Shown: one piece after another, positions 36,793-46,761 of the stretch
Layout of the letters: every line of letters starts with the position of its first letter
How positions within the stretch are numbered: position 1 is the stretch's first letter
Source of the DNA: Bacillus sp. FJAT-45350
Lineage (GTDB): Bacteria; Bacillota; Bacilli; Bacillales; NISU01
NCBI RefSeq assembly: GCF_002335805.1
Contig: NZ_NISU01000002.1
Location: 14,838 to 78,837 of the forward strand
Reading direction: 5' to 3'
DNA: 64,000 nt
Notes under the pieces: model-generated
What the model was told of the DNA's origin: nothing
Database searches by the model: none
What the model saw: the letters and a program-made list of their open reading frames with translations, nothing else
Made by a program: the position numbers and the translations under genes

Positions 36793-37785
36793 ATGTCACA
36801 AGTGGTATTAGAAATGAAAGAAATGAGAACTCATTTTTTTACAGATTCAGGTGAAATACCTGCAGTAGATGGAGTGAGTATAAAGATACATGCAGGGGAA
36901 GTTGTAGGTATTGTTGGTGAATCTGGCTGTGGCAAGAGTGTTACGTCACTTTCGGTTATGGGTCTTGTTCCAAATCCTCCAGGAAAGATAGTTGGCGGTG
37001 AAATTCTATTTAAAGGTGAGAATTTAGTCAAAGCGTCAAAGCGCCGTATGAGAAAAATTCGTGGAAATGAAATTGCGATGATCTTCCAAGAACCAATGAC
37101 TTCATTAAACCCGCTTTTTACTATTGGAAACCAATTGAATGAAGGTATCCGAAATCACAACAAAATTAGTAAAAAGGAAGCAAGGCAGCGCTCAATTGAG
37201 ATGTTAAACAAGGTAGGAATACCTAGGTCAGATGAAATTGTTGATGAGTATCCTCATCAATTATCTGGTGGTATGAGACAGCGTGTGATGATTGCGATGG
37301 CAATGGCCTGTGACCCTGAAGTTTTGATTGCAGACGAACCTACAACGGCACTAGACGTAACAATTCAGGCTCAGATTCTTGACTTAATGAGGAAATTAAA
37401 CGACGAGAATGGAACAGCAATTATGATGATTACTCATGATTTAGGGGTTGTAGCAGAAATTTGCCATCGTGTCGTTGTTATGTACTCAGGTCAGGTGGTC
37501 GAAGAAGGTGACGTTAGGTCAATATTAAAACAGCCTAAGCATCCTTATACGAAGGGGTTAATTCGTTCGTTACCTAAAATACACTTGAAAGAAGAGCGCC
37601 TATACTCTATTCCTGGCAGTGTTCCGAAGCCTGGCTCGATTAAAAAAGGGTGTCGCTTTGCTGCTCGTTGTGAAAGTGCGTTTTCTAGGTGCTATGAAGA
37701 GAATCCCGAATTATTATCACTAGAGGAAGGCCATCAATGTCGTTGCTTCCTATATGAAGAAGTGGAGGGCGAGAACGTTGGCTAA
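36793..37785 (+). CDS. Oligo/dipeptide ABC transporter ATP-binding protein (DppD/OppD)
   Basis: A 330-aa ATPase of the peptide/nickel transporter class. Walker A is GESGCGKS (near 40), the Q-loop [12 protein letters not shown], the signature LSGGMRQR and Walker [14 protein letters not shown]. The C-terminal extension has Cys residues ([16 protein letters not shown]) typical of OppD/DppD, which can bind an iron-sulfur cluster in this family. First gene of a five-gene transporter unit. It overlaps the next gene by a few bases, implying coupled translation. Confidence 0.93.
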   Translation: MSQVVLEMKEMRTHFFTDSGEIPAVDGVSIKIHAGEVVGIVGESGCGKSVTSLSVMGLVPNPPGKIVGGEILFKGENLVKASKRRMRKIRGNEIAMIFQEPMTSLNPLFTIGNQLNEGIRNHNKISKKEARQRSIEMLNKVGIPRSDEIVDEYPHQLSGGMRQRVMIAMAMACDPEVLIADEPTTALDVTIQAQILDLMRKLNDENGTAIMMITHDLGVVAEICHRVVVMYSGQVVEEGDVRSILKQPKHPYTKGLIRSLPKIHLKEERLYSIPGSVPKPGSIKKGCRFAARCESAFSRCYEENPELLSLEEGHQCRCFLYEEVEGENVG

Positions 37786-38746
37786 TCCAATATTAGAAGT
37801 AAAAGGCTTAAAGAAATATTTTGATATAAAAGGTGGCGTATTTGGAAAAAAAGTCGGCGAGGTAAAAGCAGTCGATGATGTTTCCTTTACTGTTTACGAA
37901 GGTGAAATCTTAGGAATCGTTGGTGAGAGTGGTTGTGGTAAATCAACGACAGGAAAGTCAATTTTACGACTAATTGAACCAAGTGAGGGAGAGGTCATTT
38001 TTGATGGTAAAGATGTGACGAAGCTTGATGCTGAAGAAATGCGTAAGCTTCGTCGAGACATGCAAATCATTTTCCAAGATCCATATGCCTCTCTTAACCC
38101 AAGACATACGATTGAAAAAATTATAAGTGAGCCGTTATTGGTTCATGGCATTGGTGACAAAGAATCACGAAAGCAGAAGGTACAGGAGCTTTTAGAAACT
38201 GTTGGCTTAAGTGCTTATCATGCTTCACGTTACCCACATCAATTTAGTGGGGGACAAAGGCAGCGAATTGGTATAGCAAGAGCGTTAGCTGTCAATCCGA
38301 AGCTTGTCATTTGTGATGAACCTGTATCTGCCCTTGATGTTTCAGTACAGTCACAAATTCTAAACTTAATGGATGATTTAAAGAAGGAATTTAAGCTAAC
38401 CTATCTTTTCATCGCCCATGATTTAAGTGTAGTCAAACATATTAGTGACCGAGTAGGTGTGATGTATTTAGGTAGAATGGTAGAACTAGCTGAGAAAGAT
38501 GAGCTATATGAAAATCCGATGCACCCTTATACTAAAGCGTTATTATCGGCTGTCCCTGTACCAGATCCAGATGAAAAAAATGAAAGAATGATTCTTGAAG
38601 GAGATGTTCCAAGTCCTTCTAATCCACCAACAGGCTGTGCGTTTCACACTCGTTGTCCTGAATGTATGGAGGTTTGTAAAACAGACCGCCCAGAATTTAA
38701 AGAAACTACTGATAATCATTTTGTGGCTTGTCATCTATATGAATAG
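37778..38746 (+). CDS. Oligo/dipeptide ABC transporter ATP-binding protein (DppF/OppF)
   Basis: I prefer the TTG at 37778 as start ([17 protein letters not shown]), placed behind GTGGAGGGCGAG and overlapping the upstream stop by 8 bases. The in-frame ATG at 37754 lies before that site. The 322-aa product has [35 protein letters not shown] and [13 protein letters not shown]. It also has the C-terminal [15 protein letters not shown] segment of OppF/DppF. It pairs with the ATPase before it. Confidence 0.92.
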   Translation: MANPILEVKGLKKYFDIKGGVFGKKVGEVKAVDDVSFTVYEGEILGIVGESGCGKSTTGKSILRLIEPSEGEVIFDGKDVTKLDAEEMRKLRRDMQIIFQDPYASLNPRHTIEKIISEPLLVHGIGDKESRKQKVQELLETVGLSAYHASRYPHQFSGGQRQRIGIARALAVNPKLVICDEPVSALDVSVQSQILNLMDDLKKEFKLTYLFIAHDLSVVKHISDRVGVMYLGRMVELAEKDELYENPMHPYTKALLSAVPVPDPDEKNERMILEGDVPSPSNPPTGCAFHTRCPECMEVCKTDRPEFKETTDNHFVACHLYE

Positions 38747-38800
38747 AAGACAATCACAGATAAAAATATCTTATTTAAGATTAAAAGGGGGAAACACATA

Positions 38801-40456
38801 ATGAAGAAGAAACCTTCATTACTGCTAATGCTTATGCTAGCGTTAGCGCTTGTCCTTGCTGCCTGTGGTGGGAACAATGAACCTACAACAAGCGAAGAAA
38901 CAGATGGGGACACTGACACAGAAGAAGCAACACCAGCAGGAGATCAAACATTAATTTTCGCACGTGGTGGAGACTCAGTAAGTCTTGATTATGCAAGTAT
39001 TACAGACGGAGAATCTTCGCGTGTAACGGTTCAAATCTTTGAAACTCTTATCGAATTTGATGAAGATTCATTTGATATTGGACCAGGACTTGCAACTTCA
39101 TGGGACTTTGATGATGATGGTAAACGTTTTGTTTTCCAACTGCGTGAAGGAGTAAAATTCCATGATGGAACAGACTTTAACGCTGAAGCAGTAAAAATTA
39201 ACTTCGAGCGTTGGGCTGACCAAGAGCACGAGTATAACTTTGCAGATGCAGGCTATACGTATAGTGTATATGGTACACAATTTGGTGGATTTAAAGGTGA
39301 TGAAGGTCACGCGATTAAAGAAATCAATGTGTTAGGTGACCATGAAATTGAATTCGTTTTAAATCATCCGCTAGGTTCGTTTTTACAAAACATGGGGATG
39401 AGCTATTTTGCAATTACATCTCCAGCAGCATTTGAAGAGTATGGAGACAGAATTAATGAAAATCCAGTTGGAACTGGACCATTCAAGTTCGTTAGCTGGA
39501 CTCGTGACGATAATATCGTTCTAGAAAAAAATGAAGATTACTGGCAAGAAGGTTTACCTAAGTTAGATAAAGTGATTTTCCAAGTAATCCCTGATAACTC
39601 AGCTCGTTTTACAGCTTTACGTTCAGGACAAATCGATATCATGGATGGAGTAAACCCTGATGATATCGCAACAGTTGAAGCTGATCCTGAATTAGCAATA
39701 TTTGAGCGTGCAACAAATAACATTGGTTACCTAGGATTTAACATGGATAAAGAGCCATTTGATAACGTTCTAGTACGTCGTGCAATTAACCATGCAGTTA
39801 ATAAAGAAGCATTAATTGGTGCTCTATATGGTGGTTTAGCTGAGCCGGCAAAGAACGCAATTCCACCAGGTTACCTTGGTTACAACGATGCAATTGATGC
39901 ATATGATTTTGACCCTGAAAAAGCAAAAGAATTATTAGCTGAAGCAGGATTTGCAGATGGTTTTGAGTTTGATTTATGGACTATGCCTGTAGCTCGTCCT
40001 TACATGCCAGATCCGCAACGTGCAGCTGAAGCGCTTCAAGCTGACTTTGCTCAAGTTGGATTAAAAGCTAACATTGTAACAATGGAGTGGGCAACGTACC
40101 TTGAGAAAACTGAACAAGGTGAGCAAGACTTATTTATGCTTGGATGGTCAGGTGTAAATGGTGACCCAGATTACTTCTTATCAAACTTATTAAGTACACA
40201 TGCAATTCCAGGTGGAAACCGTACGTTCTACCGCAATGATGAAGTAACAGCAATTCTTGATGAAGCGAAGACAACAGTAGATTTTGATGTTCGTGCTGCA
40301 CTATATGAAGAAGCACTACAATTAATCCATGAAGATGCACCAATGGTTACATTGGTACACTCAATTCCTACTGTAGCAGGTAGCAGTCGAGTAAGTGGAT
40401 ATGTACCGCATCCATCAACAAGTGAAGTATTAATCAACGTAGAGCTTACTAACTAA
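38801..40456 (+). CDS. Peptide-binding lipoprotein of the ABC transporter (DppA/OppA family)
   Basis: The 551-aa extracellular solute-binding protein (family 5) has a lipoprotein signal with lipobox LAAC at Cys21, followed by an acidic Glu/Asp/Thr linker. Family landmarks are GLATSWDFDDDGKRFVFQLR, NPVGTGPFKF, GYLGFNMDKEPF and VRRAINHAVNKEAL. It is expected to capture short peptides for DppBCDF. The AAGGGGGAA ribosome binding site is the strongest of the operon. A terminator follows, so the binding protein is probably made in excess over the permeases. Confidence 0.93.
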   Translation: MKKKPSLLLMLMLALALVLAACGGNNEPTTSEETDGDTDTEEATPAGDQTLIFARGGDSVSLDYASITDGESSRVTVQIFETLIEFDEDSFDIGPGLATSWDFDDDGKRFVFQLREGVKFHDGTDFNAEAVKINFERWADQEHEYNFADAGYTYSVYGTQFGGFKGDEGHAIKEINVLGDHEIEFVLNHPLGSFLQNMGMSYFAITSPAAFEEYGDRINENPVGTGPFKFVSWTRDDNIVLEKNEDYWQEGLPKLDKVIFQVIPDNSARFTALRSGQIDIMDGVNPDDIATVEADPELAIFERATNNIGYLGFNMDKEPFDNVLVRRAINHAVNKEALIGALYGGLAEPAKNAIPPGYLGYNDAIDAYDFDPEKAKELLAEAGFADGFEFDLWTMPVARPYMPDPQRAAEALQADFAQVGLKANIVTMEWATYLEKTEQGEQDLFMLGWSGVNGDPDYFLSNLLSTHAIPGGNRTFYRNDEVTAILDEAKTTVDFDVRAALYEEALQLIHEDAPMVTLVHSIPTVAGSSRVSGYVPHPSTSEVLINVELTN

Positions 40457-40464
40457 TTAATAGA

Positions 40465-40496
40465 GAGTAGTAGAGCATGCTCTACTACTCTTTTTT
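40465..40496 (+). terminator. Terminator between binding-protein and permease genes
   Basis: A perfect 26-base palindrome, GAGTAGTAGAGCA/TGCTCTACTACTC, is followed by six T residues. It lies inside the transporter operon and can act as a partial terminator that lowers permease expression. Confidence 0.85.
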
Positions 40497-40505
40497 ACGA
40501 AAAAA

Positions 40506-40583
40506 AGTTAGAAAGTTGGAAAGTGGAAAGATGATTAATCTATTTTTCCCTTTCCTTTCTACTTTCCAACTAACCAACTGTTA
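40506..40583. repeat. Inverted GTTGGAAA/TTTCCAAC tandem repeats
   Basis: GTTAGAAA-GTTGGAAA-GTGGAAAG on the left is mirrored by CTTTCC-TTTCTA-CTTTCCAAC-TAACCAAC on the right, forming a long imperfect hairpin. The 7-8 base periodicity matches the other short tandem repeats further right in the window. Confidence 0.55.
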
Positions 40584-40612
40584 TTACCTAAAAAGGATTG
40601 AGGTGAGATGAG

Positions 40613-41614
40613 ATGTTAGCCTATACAATTAGACGATTATTAATGCTCATTCCTGTACTACTAGGAATGTCAATTGTAACGTTCTCTATCATTCATTTAA
40701 TACCGGGAAGTCCGGCACAAACAATGTTAGGAGAACAAGCTACGCCACAGGCGATTGCTGAATTAGAAGAACGATTAGGGTTAAACGAACCTTATTTAGT
40801 TCAATACGGATATTATATGAAAGATTTAGTGACGGGGGATTTAGGTACGTCTTTGCGAACAAAACAGCCGATTGCTGAAGAAATGTGGCCATATCTCGCC
40901 GCAACGATTGAATTAACGATGTTTGCAATGATTTTTGCAATAATTATTGGTGTAAATGCTGGGATTATAAGCGCTTGGAAACAGAACTCATGGTTTGATT
41001 ATACTAGTATGATTATCGCGCTTATCGGTGTATCGATGCCGATATTCTGGTTAGCTCTTATGCAGCAATGGGTATTCGCTCAAGAACTTGGCTGGCTTCC
41101 AGCTTTCGGGCGTGACAATCCAAGAGATCCTGTTGCTCAAGTAACTAATTTATACGTAATTGATACAATTATTTCAGGACGATGGGACCAACTATGGGTC
41201 ACGATAAAACATTTAATTTTACCAGGTATTGCACTTGGGACAATTCCAATGGCGATAATTGCGAGAATGACTCGTTCAAGCATGCTTGAGGTTTTACGTT
41301 CAGACTACATTCGAACAGTAAATGCCAAAGGGTCTCATGATTTCTATGTTGTTTATAAACATGCTCTTAAAAATGCGACAATACCAGTACTAACGGTTGT
41401 CGGGTTACAAACGGGAGCATTGCTTGGTGGAGCGATTTTAACAGAAACGATTTTTAGTTGGCCAGGAATAGGGCGTTATATATTCGATGCGATTGGAAAC
41501 CGTGATTATCCGGTTATTCAATCAGGAATTTTGGTCGTTGCCACAATCTTTGTCATGATCAACCTAATTGTTGATTTGTTGTACTCGTATATTGACCCAA
41601 GGATTAAATATTGA
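40613..41614 (+). CDS. Peptide ABC transporter permease (DppB family)
   Basis: A 333-aa integral membrane protein with six predicted helices, beginning LAYTIRRLLMLIPVLLGMSI. It has the permease coupling (EAA) region DYIRTVNAKG and the ending YSYIDPRIKY, both typical of DppB/OppB. The ribosome binding site is TTGAGGTGAG. It follows the internal terminator and repeat block, and may have extra promoter activity there. Confidence 0.92.
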   Translation: MLAYTIRRLLMLIPVLLGMSIVTFSIIHLIPGSPAQTMLGEQATPQAIAELEERLGLNEPYLVQYGYYMKDLVTGDLGTSLRTKQPIAEEMWPYLAATIELTMFAMIFAIIIGVNAGIISAWKQNSWFDYTSMIIALIGVSMPIFWLALMQQWVFAQELGWLPAFGRDNPRDPVAQVTNLYVIDTIISGRWDQLWVTIKHLILPGIALGTIPMAIIARMTRSSMLEVLRSDYIRTVNAKGSHDFYVVYKHALKNATIPVLTVVGLQTGALLGGAILTETIFSWPGIGRYIFDAIGNRDYPVIQSGILVVATIFVMINLIVDLLYSYIDPRIKY

Positions 41615-41629
41615 TGAGGAGGAGATTAA

Positions 41630-42565
41630 ATGGAAAATGCTAAACTGAATCACCCAGATAATATGGCAAACAATCCTTCTCCTGCTCCCAATGGGTCGCC
41701 ACTACCAGAAGAGAAGGTAGAAGTGGTTTCACCTTGGAAAGATGCCTTTCGACGGTTACTGAAAAATAAACTGGCTGTAGTAGGGCTTGTTATCATCATA
41801 TTCTTTATTCTCGTAGCTGTCTTTGCGCCACTATTTACAAGCTATGCCTATGATGATACAAATCTACCGAATCGACTTCAGCCACCATCAGCTGAACATT
41901 GGTTTGGCACTGATGATTTGGGGAGAGATATTTTTTCAAGGATTGTGTACGGGGCACGAATCTCGTTATGGGTAGGATTCTTTGCAGTAACAGGAGCGCT
42001 CGTGTTTGGTACATTATTAGGTATCGTTGCGGGCTACTATGGTCGCTGGATTGATATGATTATCTCTCGTATCTTTGATATCATGCTTGCGTTCCCTAGT
42101 ATTCTACTAGCAATTGCAATCGTTGCTATTTTAGGACCATCATTAGAAAATGCCTTGATAGCGATAGCGATTATAAACATCCCGATATTTGGACGGCTTG
42201 TCCGCTCAAAGGTAATTTCCTTGCGAGAAGAAGAATACATTATGGCAGCCAAAGCACAAGGGATGAAAAATGGACGGATTATTATCCATCACATTCTACC
42301 GAATAGCTTAGCGCCAATCATTGTTCAAGCAACACTAGGATTTGGTACAGCAATACTAGAAGCAGCAGCACTTGGATTCTTAGGCTTAGGAGCACAAGCA
42401 CCAAATCCAGAATGGGGAAAAATGCTCTCTGATTCAAGACAATTTATCCAGTCAGCACCATGGACCGTCTTATTCCCAGGCTTCTCTATCATGTTAGTTG
42501 TACTTGGGTTTAATATGATTGGGGATGGGTTGAGAGACGCGCTGGATCCGAAGATGAAGAACTAG
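41630..42565 (+). CDS. Peptide ABC transporter permease (DppC family)
   Basis: A 311-aa membrane protein with an N-terminal cytoplasmic tail and six helices. DppC/OppC landmarks are HWFGTDDLGRDIFSRIVYGA near 87 and the coupling segment EEEYIMAAKAQG. The ending GDGLRDALDPKMK is also typical. It starts 15 bases after dppB behind GAGGAGG and completes the transporter with DppB, the two ATPases and the lipoprotein. Confidence 0.93.
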   Translation: MENAKLNHPDNMANNPSPAPNGSPLPEEKVEVVSPWKDAFRRLLKNKLAVVGLVIIIFFILVAVFAPLFTSYAYDDTNLPNRLQPPSAEHWFGTDDLGRDIFSRIVYGARISLWVGFFAVTGALVFGTLLGIVAGYYGRWIDMIISRIFDIMLAFPSILLAIAIVAILGPSLENALIAIAIINIPIFGRLVRSKVISLREEEYIMAAKAQGMKNGRIIIHHILPNSLAPIIVQATLGFGTAILEAAALGFLGLGAQAPNPEWGKMLSDSRQFIQSAPWTVLFPGFSIMLVVLGFNMIGDGLRDALDPKMKN

Positions 42566-42571
42566 AAGTTC

Positions 42572-42647
42572 TTAATGGTTAATTGGTAATGGCTAGTGGT
42601 TAATTAAATTGCGAATTGCGAATTGCAAATTGCAAATTGCAAATTTA
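42572..42647. repeat. Heptamer tandem repeat array (AAATTGC type)
   Basis: Six consecutive 7-base units occupy 42606-42647 (AAATTGC, GAATTGC twice, AAATTGC twice, AAATTTA). They are preceded by degenerate TGGTTAA-type heptamers (42576-42605). Confidence 0.8.
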
Positions 42648-42671
42648 GATTAAGGGGAGTACTGTAGACTT

Positions 42672-42942
42672 TTGTTTACAGTTCTTCTTTTTTCTGTTGA
42701 ACAGGCATTAGTGTTCGGTAGTAGAGCAATGGGGAATTATAAAAAGGGCTCCGATGTAGACCTAGCTATAGTGGGAGATAACATATCTCAAAAAGTGCTC
42801 TTTGAGTTAAATGATTTATTAAAGGAAGAATACCCTCTTCCATATTTCTGTCATTTCATACCATGATATTACAAATGAAAAATTAAAACAGCACATAGAC
42901 ACAGAAGCAAAAGAAATATACTCCAAAAGCAAAATCGAATAA
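42672..42942 (+). pseudogene. Decayed MNT-type nucleotidyltransferase
   Basis: The segment QALVFGSRAMGNYKKGSDVD carries the GSxRxxxxxxSDxD motif of minimal nucleotidyltransferases (MNT antitoxin family). The N-terminal start helix is absent or replaced. The first frame stops at 42866 after LPYFCHFIP. The expected C-terminal tail (HDITNEKLKQHIDTEAKEIY) continues in another frame to the stop at 42942. This is a frameshifted remnant. No HEPN partner is seen beside it. Confidence 0.7.
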
Positions 42943-42980
42943 ATCAAACTGACGGCAACAAAAACCGTCCCCCTGATTTA

Positions 42981-43054
42981 TTAACCATTAACCATTCGCA
43001 ATTTGCAATTAGATCTTAAAATTCATAACTCATAACCCATAATTCATAATTGCT
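42981..43054. repeat. Heptamer tandem repeat array (TTAACCA, TTYGCAA and AATTCAT types)
   Basis: TTAACCA twice, TTCGCAA, TTTGCAA, then AATTCAT, AACTCAT, AACCCAT, AATTCAT in strict 7-base phase. It covers the 3' end region of the minus-strand IMPACT-family gene. Confidence 0.8.
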
Positions 43055-43676
43055 CTTCTAAGTATTCCACTTCCCCCTCAAAGATCTCCCCTTGTCCATT
43101 TGTCAAATCAGTCATCCAATTAATAAAATCTTCTGTCTTTTCAACTTCAACATACGTTTGAACGTTTACTTTGTCTTGGTAGTTAATCTCTTTTAATTGA
43201 TAGACTGATTGTCTTAGTTCGTTTTCTACTTTTCCGAGCCAGTGGTAGTCGATGTTTGTATGGATGATTTGCATCAGTTTTCTTTCAACAATACCAATTG
43301 CATTTAGGCCTTCGCTAGTAGCTCCTCCGTAAGCACGAATTAATCCTCCTGCACCAAGTTTAATCCCACCGAAATAGCGAGTGATTACTACGACAGTATC
43401 CTTTAATTTTCGCTTTTTTAATACTTCAAGAATGGGTACCCCAGCTGTTCCACTCGGTTCTCCGTCATCATTTGCCTTTTGGATTTGGTCAGTTTCTCCG
43501 ATAAGGTAGGCAGAGCAATTATGAGTGGCATTCCAGTGTTGTTTTTTTATTTTTTCAATAAAGGTTTGGGCTTCTTCCTCTGTTGTTGCTCTATCTATGT
43601 ATGCGATAAATCTTGATTTCTGTATCGTAATCTCATGTTCTCCAAATTCTTTGACTGTAAAGTAACGTGATAGCAT
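43044..43676 (-). CDS. yvyE: YigZ/IMPACT-family protein (YvyE)
   Basis: The 210-aa protein matches the YigZ/IMPACT family. The N-terminal domain (about 1-125) has SRFIAYIDRATTEEEAQTFI, HNCSAYLIG, the DDGEPSGTAGVPIL signature and VVITRYFGGIKLGAGGLIRAYG. A smaller C-terminal domain has a ferredoxin-like fold. B. subtilis has the same gene (yvyE) just before degS on the opposite strand, so the order is conserved. Biochemical role is not established, although a link to translation control is proposed for IMPACT. Its 3' end runs into the heptamer repeat array. Confidence 0.93.
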   Translation of the reverse strand: MLSRYFTVKEFGEHEITIQKSRFIAYIDRATTEEEAQTFIEKIKKQHWNATHNCSAYLIGETDQIQKANDDGEPSGTAGVPILEVLKKRKLKDTVVVITRYFGGIKLGAGGLIRAYGGATSEGLNAIGIVERKLMQIIHTNIDYHWLGKVENELRQSVYQLKEINYQDKVNVQTYVEVEKTEDFINWMTDLTNGQGEIFEGEVEYLEEQL

Positions 43677-43852
43677 GAGTTCCCCCTATATTATAAATGT
43701 GTAATATTGTCCTAAAAATTGTTACAACTCGTTCTTTCCTAGCGAAATATGATAAAATACATATTATATGAAGAAGTATGTCAACGCAAATGCTACGCTC
43801 CTTCATAATTGAGGGTCAATTGCAGCATGAACTAGAAGGTTGGTGCACATGA

Positions 43853-44977
43853 TTGGTTAAAGATAAAGCGTTAGAAAAAATTATTGATAAAACAATTGAA
43901 ACTGTCGGAAATAGTAGAGAGCAGATTTTTGAAATTGGTGAACAATCTAGACAAGAACATCAGCGATTACAAAAAGAGCTACAAGATATAAGAATTAAAG
44001 TAGCGGAGATCATTGAAAAAACAGACAAAACAGAATTACATGCCAGGTTTGCACGTAATCGACTTGCAGAGGTAAGTAAGCACTTTGCTAAGTTCAGTAA
44101 TGAAGAGGTTCGTCAAGCATATGAGCATGCGAATGAATATCAAGTGCAATTAGCTGTTCTTCAGCAAGAAGAAAAGCAACTACGTGACCGTCGAGACCAA
44201 ATTGAACGAAGGTTGGTGGCGATCTCAGATACAATTGAGCGCGCTGAAAATTTAGCTGGACAAATGTCGGTTGTATTTAACTTTTTATCTGGAGATTTAC
44301 AGCAAGTGACAGAGGCATTAGAGGATGCTAAAGAAAAACAAGAATTTGGTCTAAAAATTATAAAAGCACAAGAGGAAGAACGTAAACGATTGTCCCGGGA
44401 AATTCATGATGGACCAGCCCAAATGATGGCTAATGTCCTACTTCGCTCGGAGTTAGTTGAAAGAATTTACCAGGATCAAGGGATAGATGAAGCACTTAAT
44501 GAGATTCGAGATTTGCGAAAAATGGTAAAATCCTCCCTCGCTGAAGTAAGGAGAATTATTTACGATTTACGACCAATGGCACTTGATGACTTAGGTCTAA
44601 TTCCAACATTATCTAAGTATCTCAAAAATTTTGAAGAGCATACAAAAATGACGATTTCATTTAAGAATCTAGGAAAAGAGCGACGTTTAAGTCAAGAGCT
44701 TGAAATTGCCCTCTTCCGGTTAGTCCAGGAAGCGGTGCAAAACTGCTACAAACATGCTAATCCGAAAACGGTTCATGTGAAAATTGAAATCAAACCGACC
44801 AAAGTCATTATTATAGTAAAAGATGATGGTAAAGGCTTTGATATGAATGAAAAAAAGGAAGGCTCTTTTGGCATTATGGGGATGAAAGAACGTGTGAATA
44901 TGCTAAAAGGAGAAATGAGACTTGAATCGGCTATTAATGTTGGAACGACAGTCATTATCGGAGTTCCAATTCAGTAA
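43853..44977 (+). CDS. degS: Sensor histidine kinase DegS
   Basis: The 374-aa cytoplasmic kinase starts at TTG behind GAAGGTTGG. Residues about 10-180 are the coiled-coil DegS sensor domain. The HisKA_3 phosphoacceptor is His185 in LSREIHDGPAQ. The ATPase domain shows VQEAVQNCYKHANPK, DDGKGFD and GSFGIMGMKERV. DegS phosphorylates DegU, encoded 73 bases downstream, and controls the switch among motility, competence, exoenzymes and biofilm. Its position immediately before competence and flagellar genes is that of B. subtilis. Confidence 0.95.
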   Translation: MVKDKALEKIIDKTIETVGNSREQIFEIGEQSRQEHQRLQKELQDIRIKVAEIIEKTDKTELHARFARNRLAEVSKHFAKFSNEEVRQAYEHANEYQVQLAVLQQEEKQLRDRRDQIERRLVAISDTIERAENLAGQMSVVFNFLSGDLQQVTEALEDAKEKQEFGLKIIKAQEEERKRLSREIHDGPAQMMANVLLRSELVERIYQDQGIDEALNEIRDLRKMVKSSLAEVRRIIYDLRPMALDDLGLIPTLSKYLKNFEEHTKMTISFKNLGKERRLSQELEIALFRLVQEAVQNCYKHANPKTVHVKIEIKPTKVIIIVKDDGKGFDMNEKKEGSFGIMGMKERVNMLKGEMRLESAINVGTTVIIGVPIQ

Positions 44978-45049
44978 ATCCTAATGAATGTTAACTATAA
45001 TAGACGATGTAATAAATAAAAAAGCTTTGAATAGGAGAGGTGAAATAGT

Positions 45050-45757
45050 ATGAATGAACAGCAAGAAACAACAATCAGAATTGTAATTATAGACGATCAT
45101 CAGCTATTTAGAGAAGGTGTTAAGCGTATTTTGGCAATGGAGCCAGGACTTGAAGTTGTAGCTGAAGGGGAAGATGGTTCACAGGCAATGGGGCTTGTTG
45201 AAGAGCATCAACCAGATGTCGTCCTAATGGATATTAATATGCCGAAAGTAAATGGTGTAGAGGCAACTCGTGAATTAATAAAAGCGTACCCAAATGTAAA
45301 GGTTTTAATATTATCAATCCATGACGATGAGACGTATGTAACTCATGTGTTAAAAACTGGAGCTTCAGGTTATTTATTAAAAGAAATGGATGCAGACTCA
45401 CTAATTGAGGCGGTAAAAGTTGTCGGTTCTGGTGGAGCATATATTCATCCGAAAGTTACTCACAACTTAATTAATGAATACCGTCGTCTTGCGAATGAAG
45501 ATGAAACTCAAAATGGAGAAATTGGTTTTAGAGAAGTAGAATATCGTAAACCACTTCATATCCTTACTCGTCGTGAGTGTGAAGTTCTTCAATTAATGAC
45601 AGACGGCTATAGCAATCGAATGATTGGTGAAGCATTATTTATCAGTGAAAAAACCGTAAAAAACCATGTAAGTAACATCCTCCAAAAAATGAACGTAAAC
45701 GACCGTACCCAAGCAGTAGTAGAGTCGATAAAAAATGGTTGGGTGATGGTGAGATAA
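45050..45757 (+). CDS. degU: Response regulator DegU
   Basis: The 235-aa regulator has a receiver domain (about 9-125) with acidic residues in [11 protein letters not shown], phosphoacceptor Asp61 in [10 protein letters not shown] and the Lys of SGYLLKEMD. Its C-terminal LuxR-type HTH (about 168-233) has [12 protein letters not shown] and [14 protein letters not shown]. The linker is slightly different from B. subtilis DegU but the length is close. It is expected to control comK, flagellar genes and exoenzymes, depending on phosphorylation. Ribosome binding site AGGAGAGGTG. Confidence 0.96.
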   Translation: MNEQQETTIRIVIIDDHQLFREGVKRILAMEPGLEVVAEGEDGSQAMGLVEEHQPDVVLMDINMPKVNGVEATRELIKAYPNVKVLILSIHDDETYVTHVLKTGASGYLLKEMDADSLIEAVKVVGSGGAYIHPKVTHNLINEYRRLANEDETQNGEIGFREVEYRKPLHILTRRECEVLQLMTDGYSNRMIGEALFISEKTVKNHVSNILQKMNVNDRTQAVVESIKNGWVMVR

Positions 45758-45761
45758 AAGG

Positions 45762-45834
45762 AATTATGAGTTATGGGTGCTGAATTATGAATTAAAACCA
45801 ATTCATAACTAATAACTCATAATTCATAATTATA
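45762..45834. repeat. Inverted heptamer repeat arrays between degU and degV
   Basis: AATTATG/AGTTATG units on the left face CATAACT/CATAATT units on the right, so the transcript can fold into a long AU-rich hairpin. It may double as a transcript end or processing site. Confidence 0.7.
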
Positions 45835-45853
45835 AAAGGAAGGGGCTTTTCTT

Positions 45854-46708
45854 GTGAGTAGGATTGCGATTGTGACGGATAGTACGGCTTACCTTTCTGT
45901 TGATGAGATAGACAAGCTTGAGGTGAAAGTCGTTCCTCTTAGTGTTGTTTTTGGGGAAGAGGCATTTAAAGAAGAAGTTGATATTTCGACTGAGCAATTT
46001 TATGAAAAAATGAAAACAACAGACAAGCTGTCAACAACAACGCAGCCAGCAATTGGTGCTTTTGTTGAAATGTATGAGTCATTAGCAAAGGAAGGCTATG
46101 ATGCTGTTATATCAATTCATTTATCTAGCGGTATCAGTGGTACATTCCAAACAGCGGTGAGTGCAGCTAGTATGGTTGAGGGAATTGATGTGCATTGTTT
46201 TGATTCAGAAGTCAGTTGTTCTCCTCAAGGATACTACGTTTACGCGGCTGCAAAGTTGATAGAAGAAGAAAGAGCGGTTGATGAAATTTTAGTTCATCTG
46301 GATGCCATGAGAATTAATGTAAGAGCTTACTTTATGGTGGATGACTTAAATCACTTACATCGCGGTGGAAGACTAAATACGGCACAGCTATTTGTCGGTA
46401 GTTTGTTAAAAATAAAGCCTGTTCTCAACTTTGAAAAGAAAGTAATTGTTCCTTTTGAAAAAGTAAGAACAGAGAAAAAAGCACTTAGTCGAATACTAGG
46501 TATGCTTGATGAAGATATGCAAAAAGACAAACCACCATCAGTCATAACGGTTATACACGGAAACAGAAAAGACAAGGCTGAAGAAATTATAGCCGAATTA
46601 CATACTAAGTATGGTAACGACGTTGATATTCAAATTAGTTATTTTGGTCCTGTTATCGGGACGCATCTTGGACAAGGAAGCATCGGAATCAGCTGGTGCA
46701 ATCAATAA
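45854..46708 (+). CDS. degV: DegV-family fatty-acid-binding protein
   Basis: The 284-aa protein starts at GTG behind GGAAGGGG. It has the DegV fold: IVTDSTAYLSVDEID at the N-terminus, TTTQPAIGAF, the SIHLSSGISGTFQTA loop and the C-terminal SYFGPVIGTHLGQGSIGISW motif. Members bind a fatty acyl chain and can act as the FakB subunit of fatty acid kinase. The gene order degS-degU-degV matches B. subtilis. No FakA is seen in the window. Confidence 0.93.
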   Translation: MSRIAIVTDSTAYLSVDEIDKLEVKVVPLSVVFGEEAFKEEVDISTEQFYEKMKTTDKLSTTTQPAIGAFVEMYESLAKEGYDAVISIHLSSGISGTFQTAVSAASMVEGIDVHCFDSEVSCSPQGYYVYAAAKLIEEERAVDEILVHLDAMRINVRAYFMVDDLNHLHRGGRLNTAQLFVGSLLKIKPVLNFEKKVIVPFEKVRTEKKALSRILGMLDEDMQKDKPPSVITVIHGNRKDKAEEIIAELHTKYGNDVDIQISYFGPVIGTHLGQGSIGISWCNQ

Positions 46709-46719
46709 TATATACATCA

Positions 46720-46761
46720 TGAGAGCATGTTCAACAAGAAGTTGGATATACTCTCTTTTTT
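46720..46761 (+). terminator. Terminator after degV
   Basis: An imperfect hairpin GAGAGCATGTTCAAC...GTTGGATATACTCTC is followed by TTTTTT just after the degV stop codon. Confidence 0.65.
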
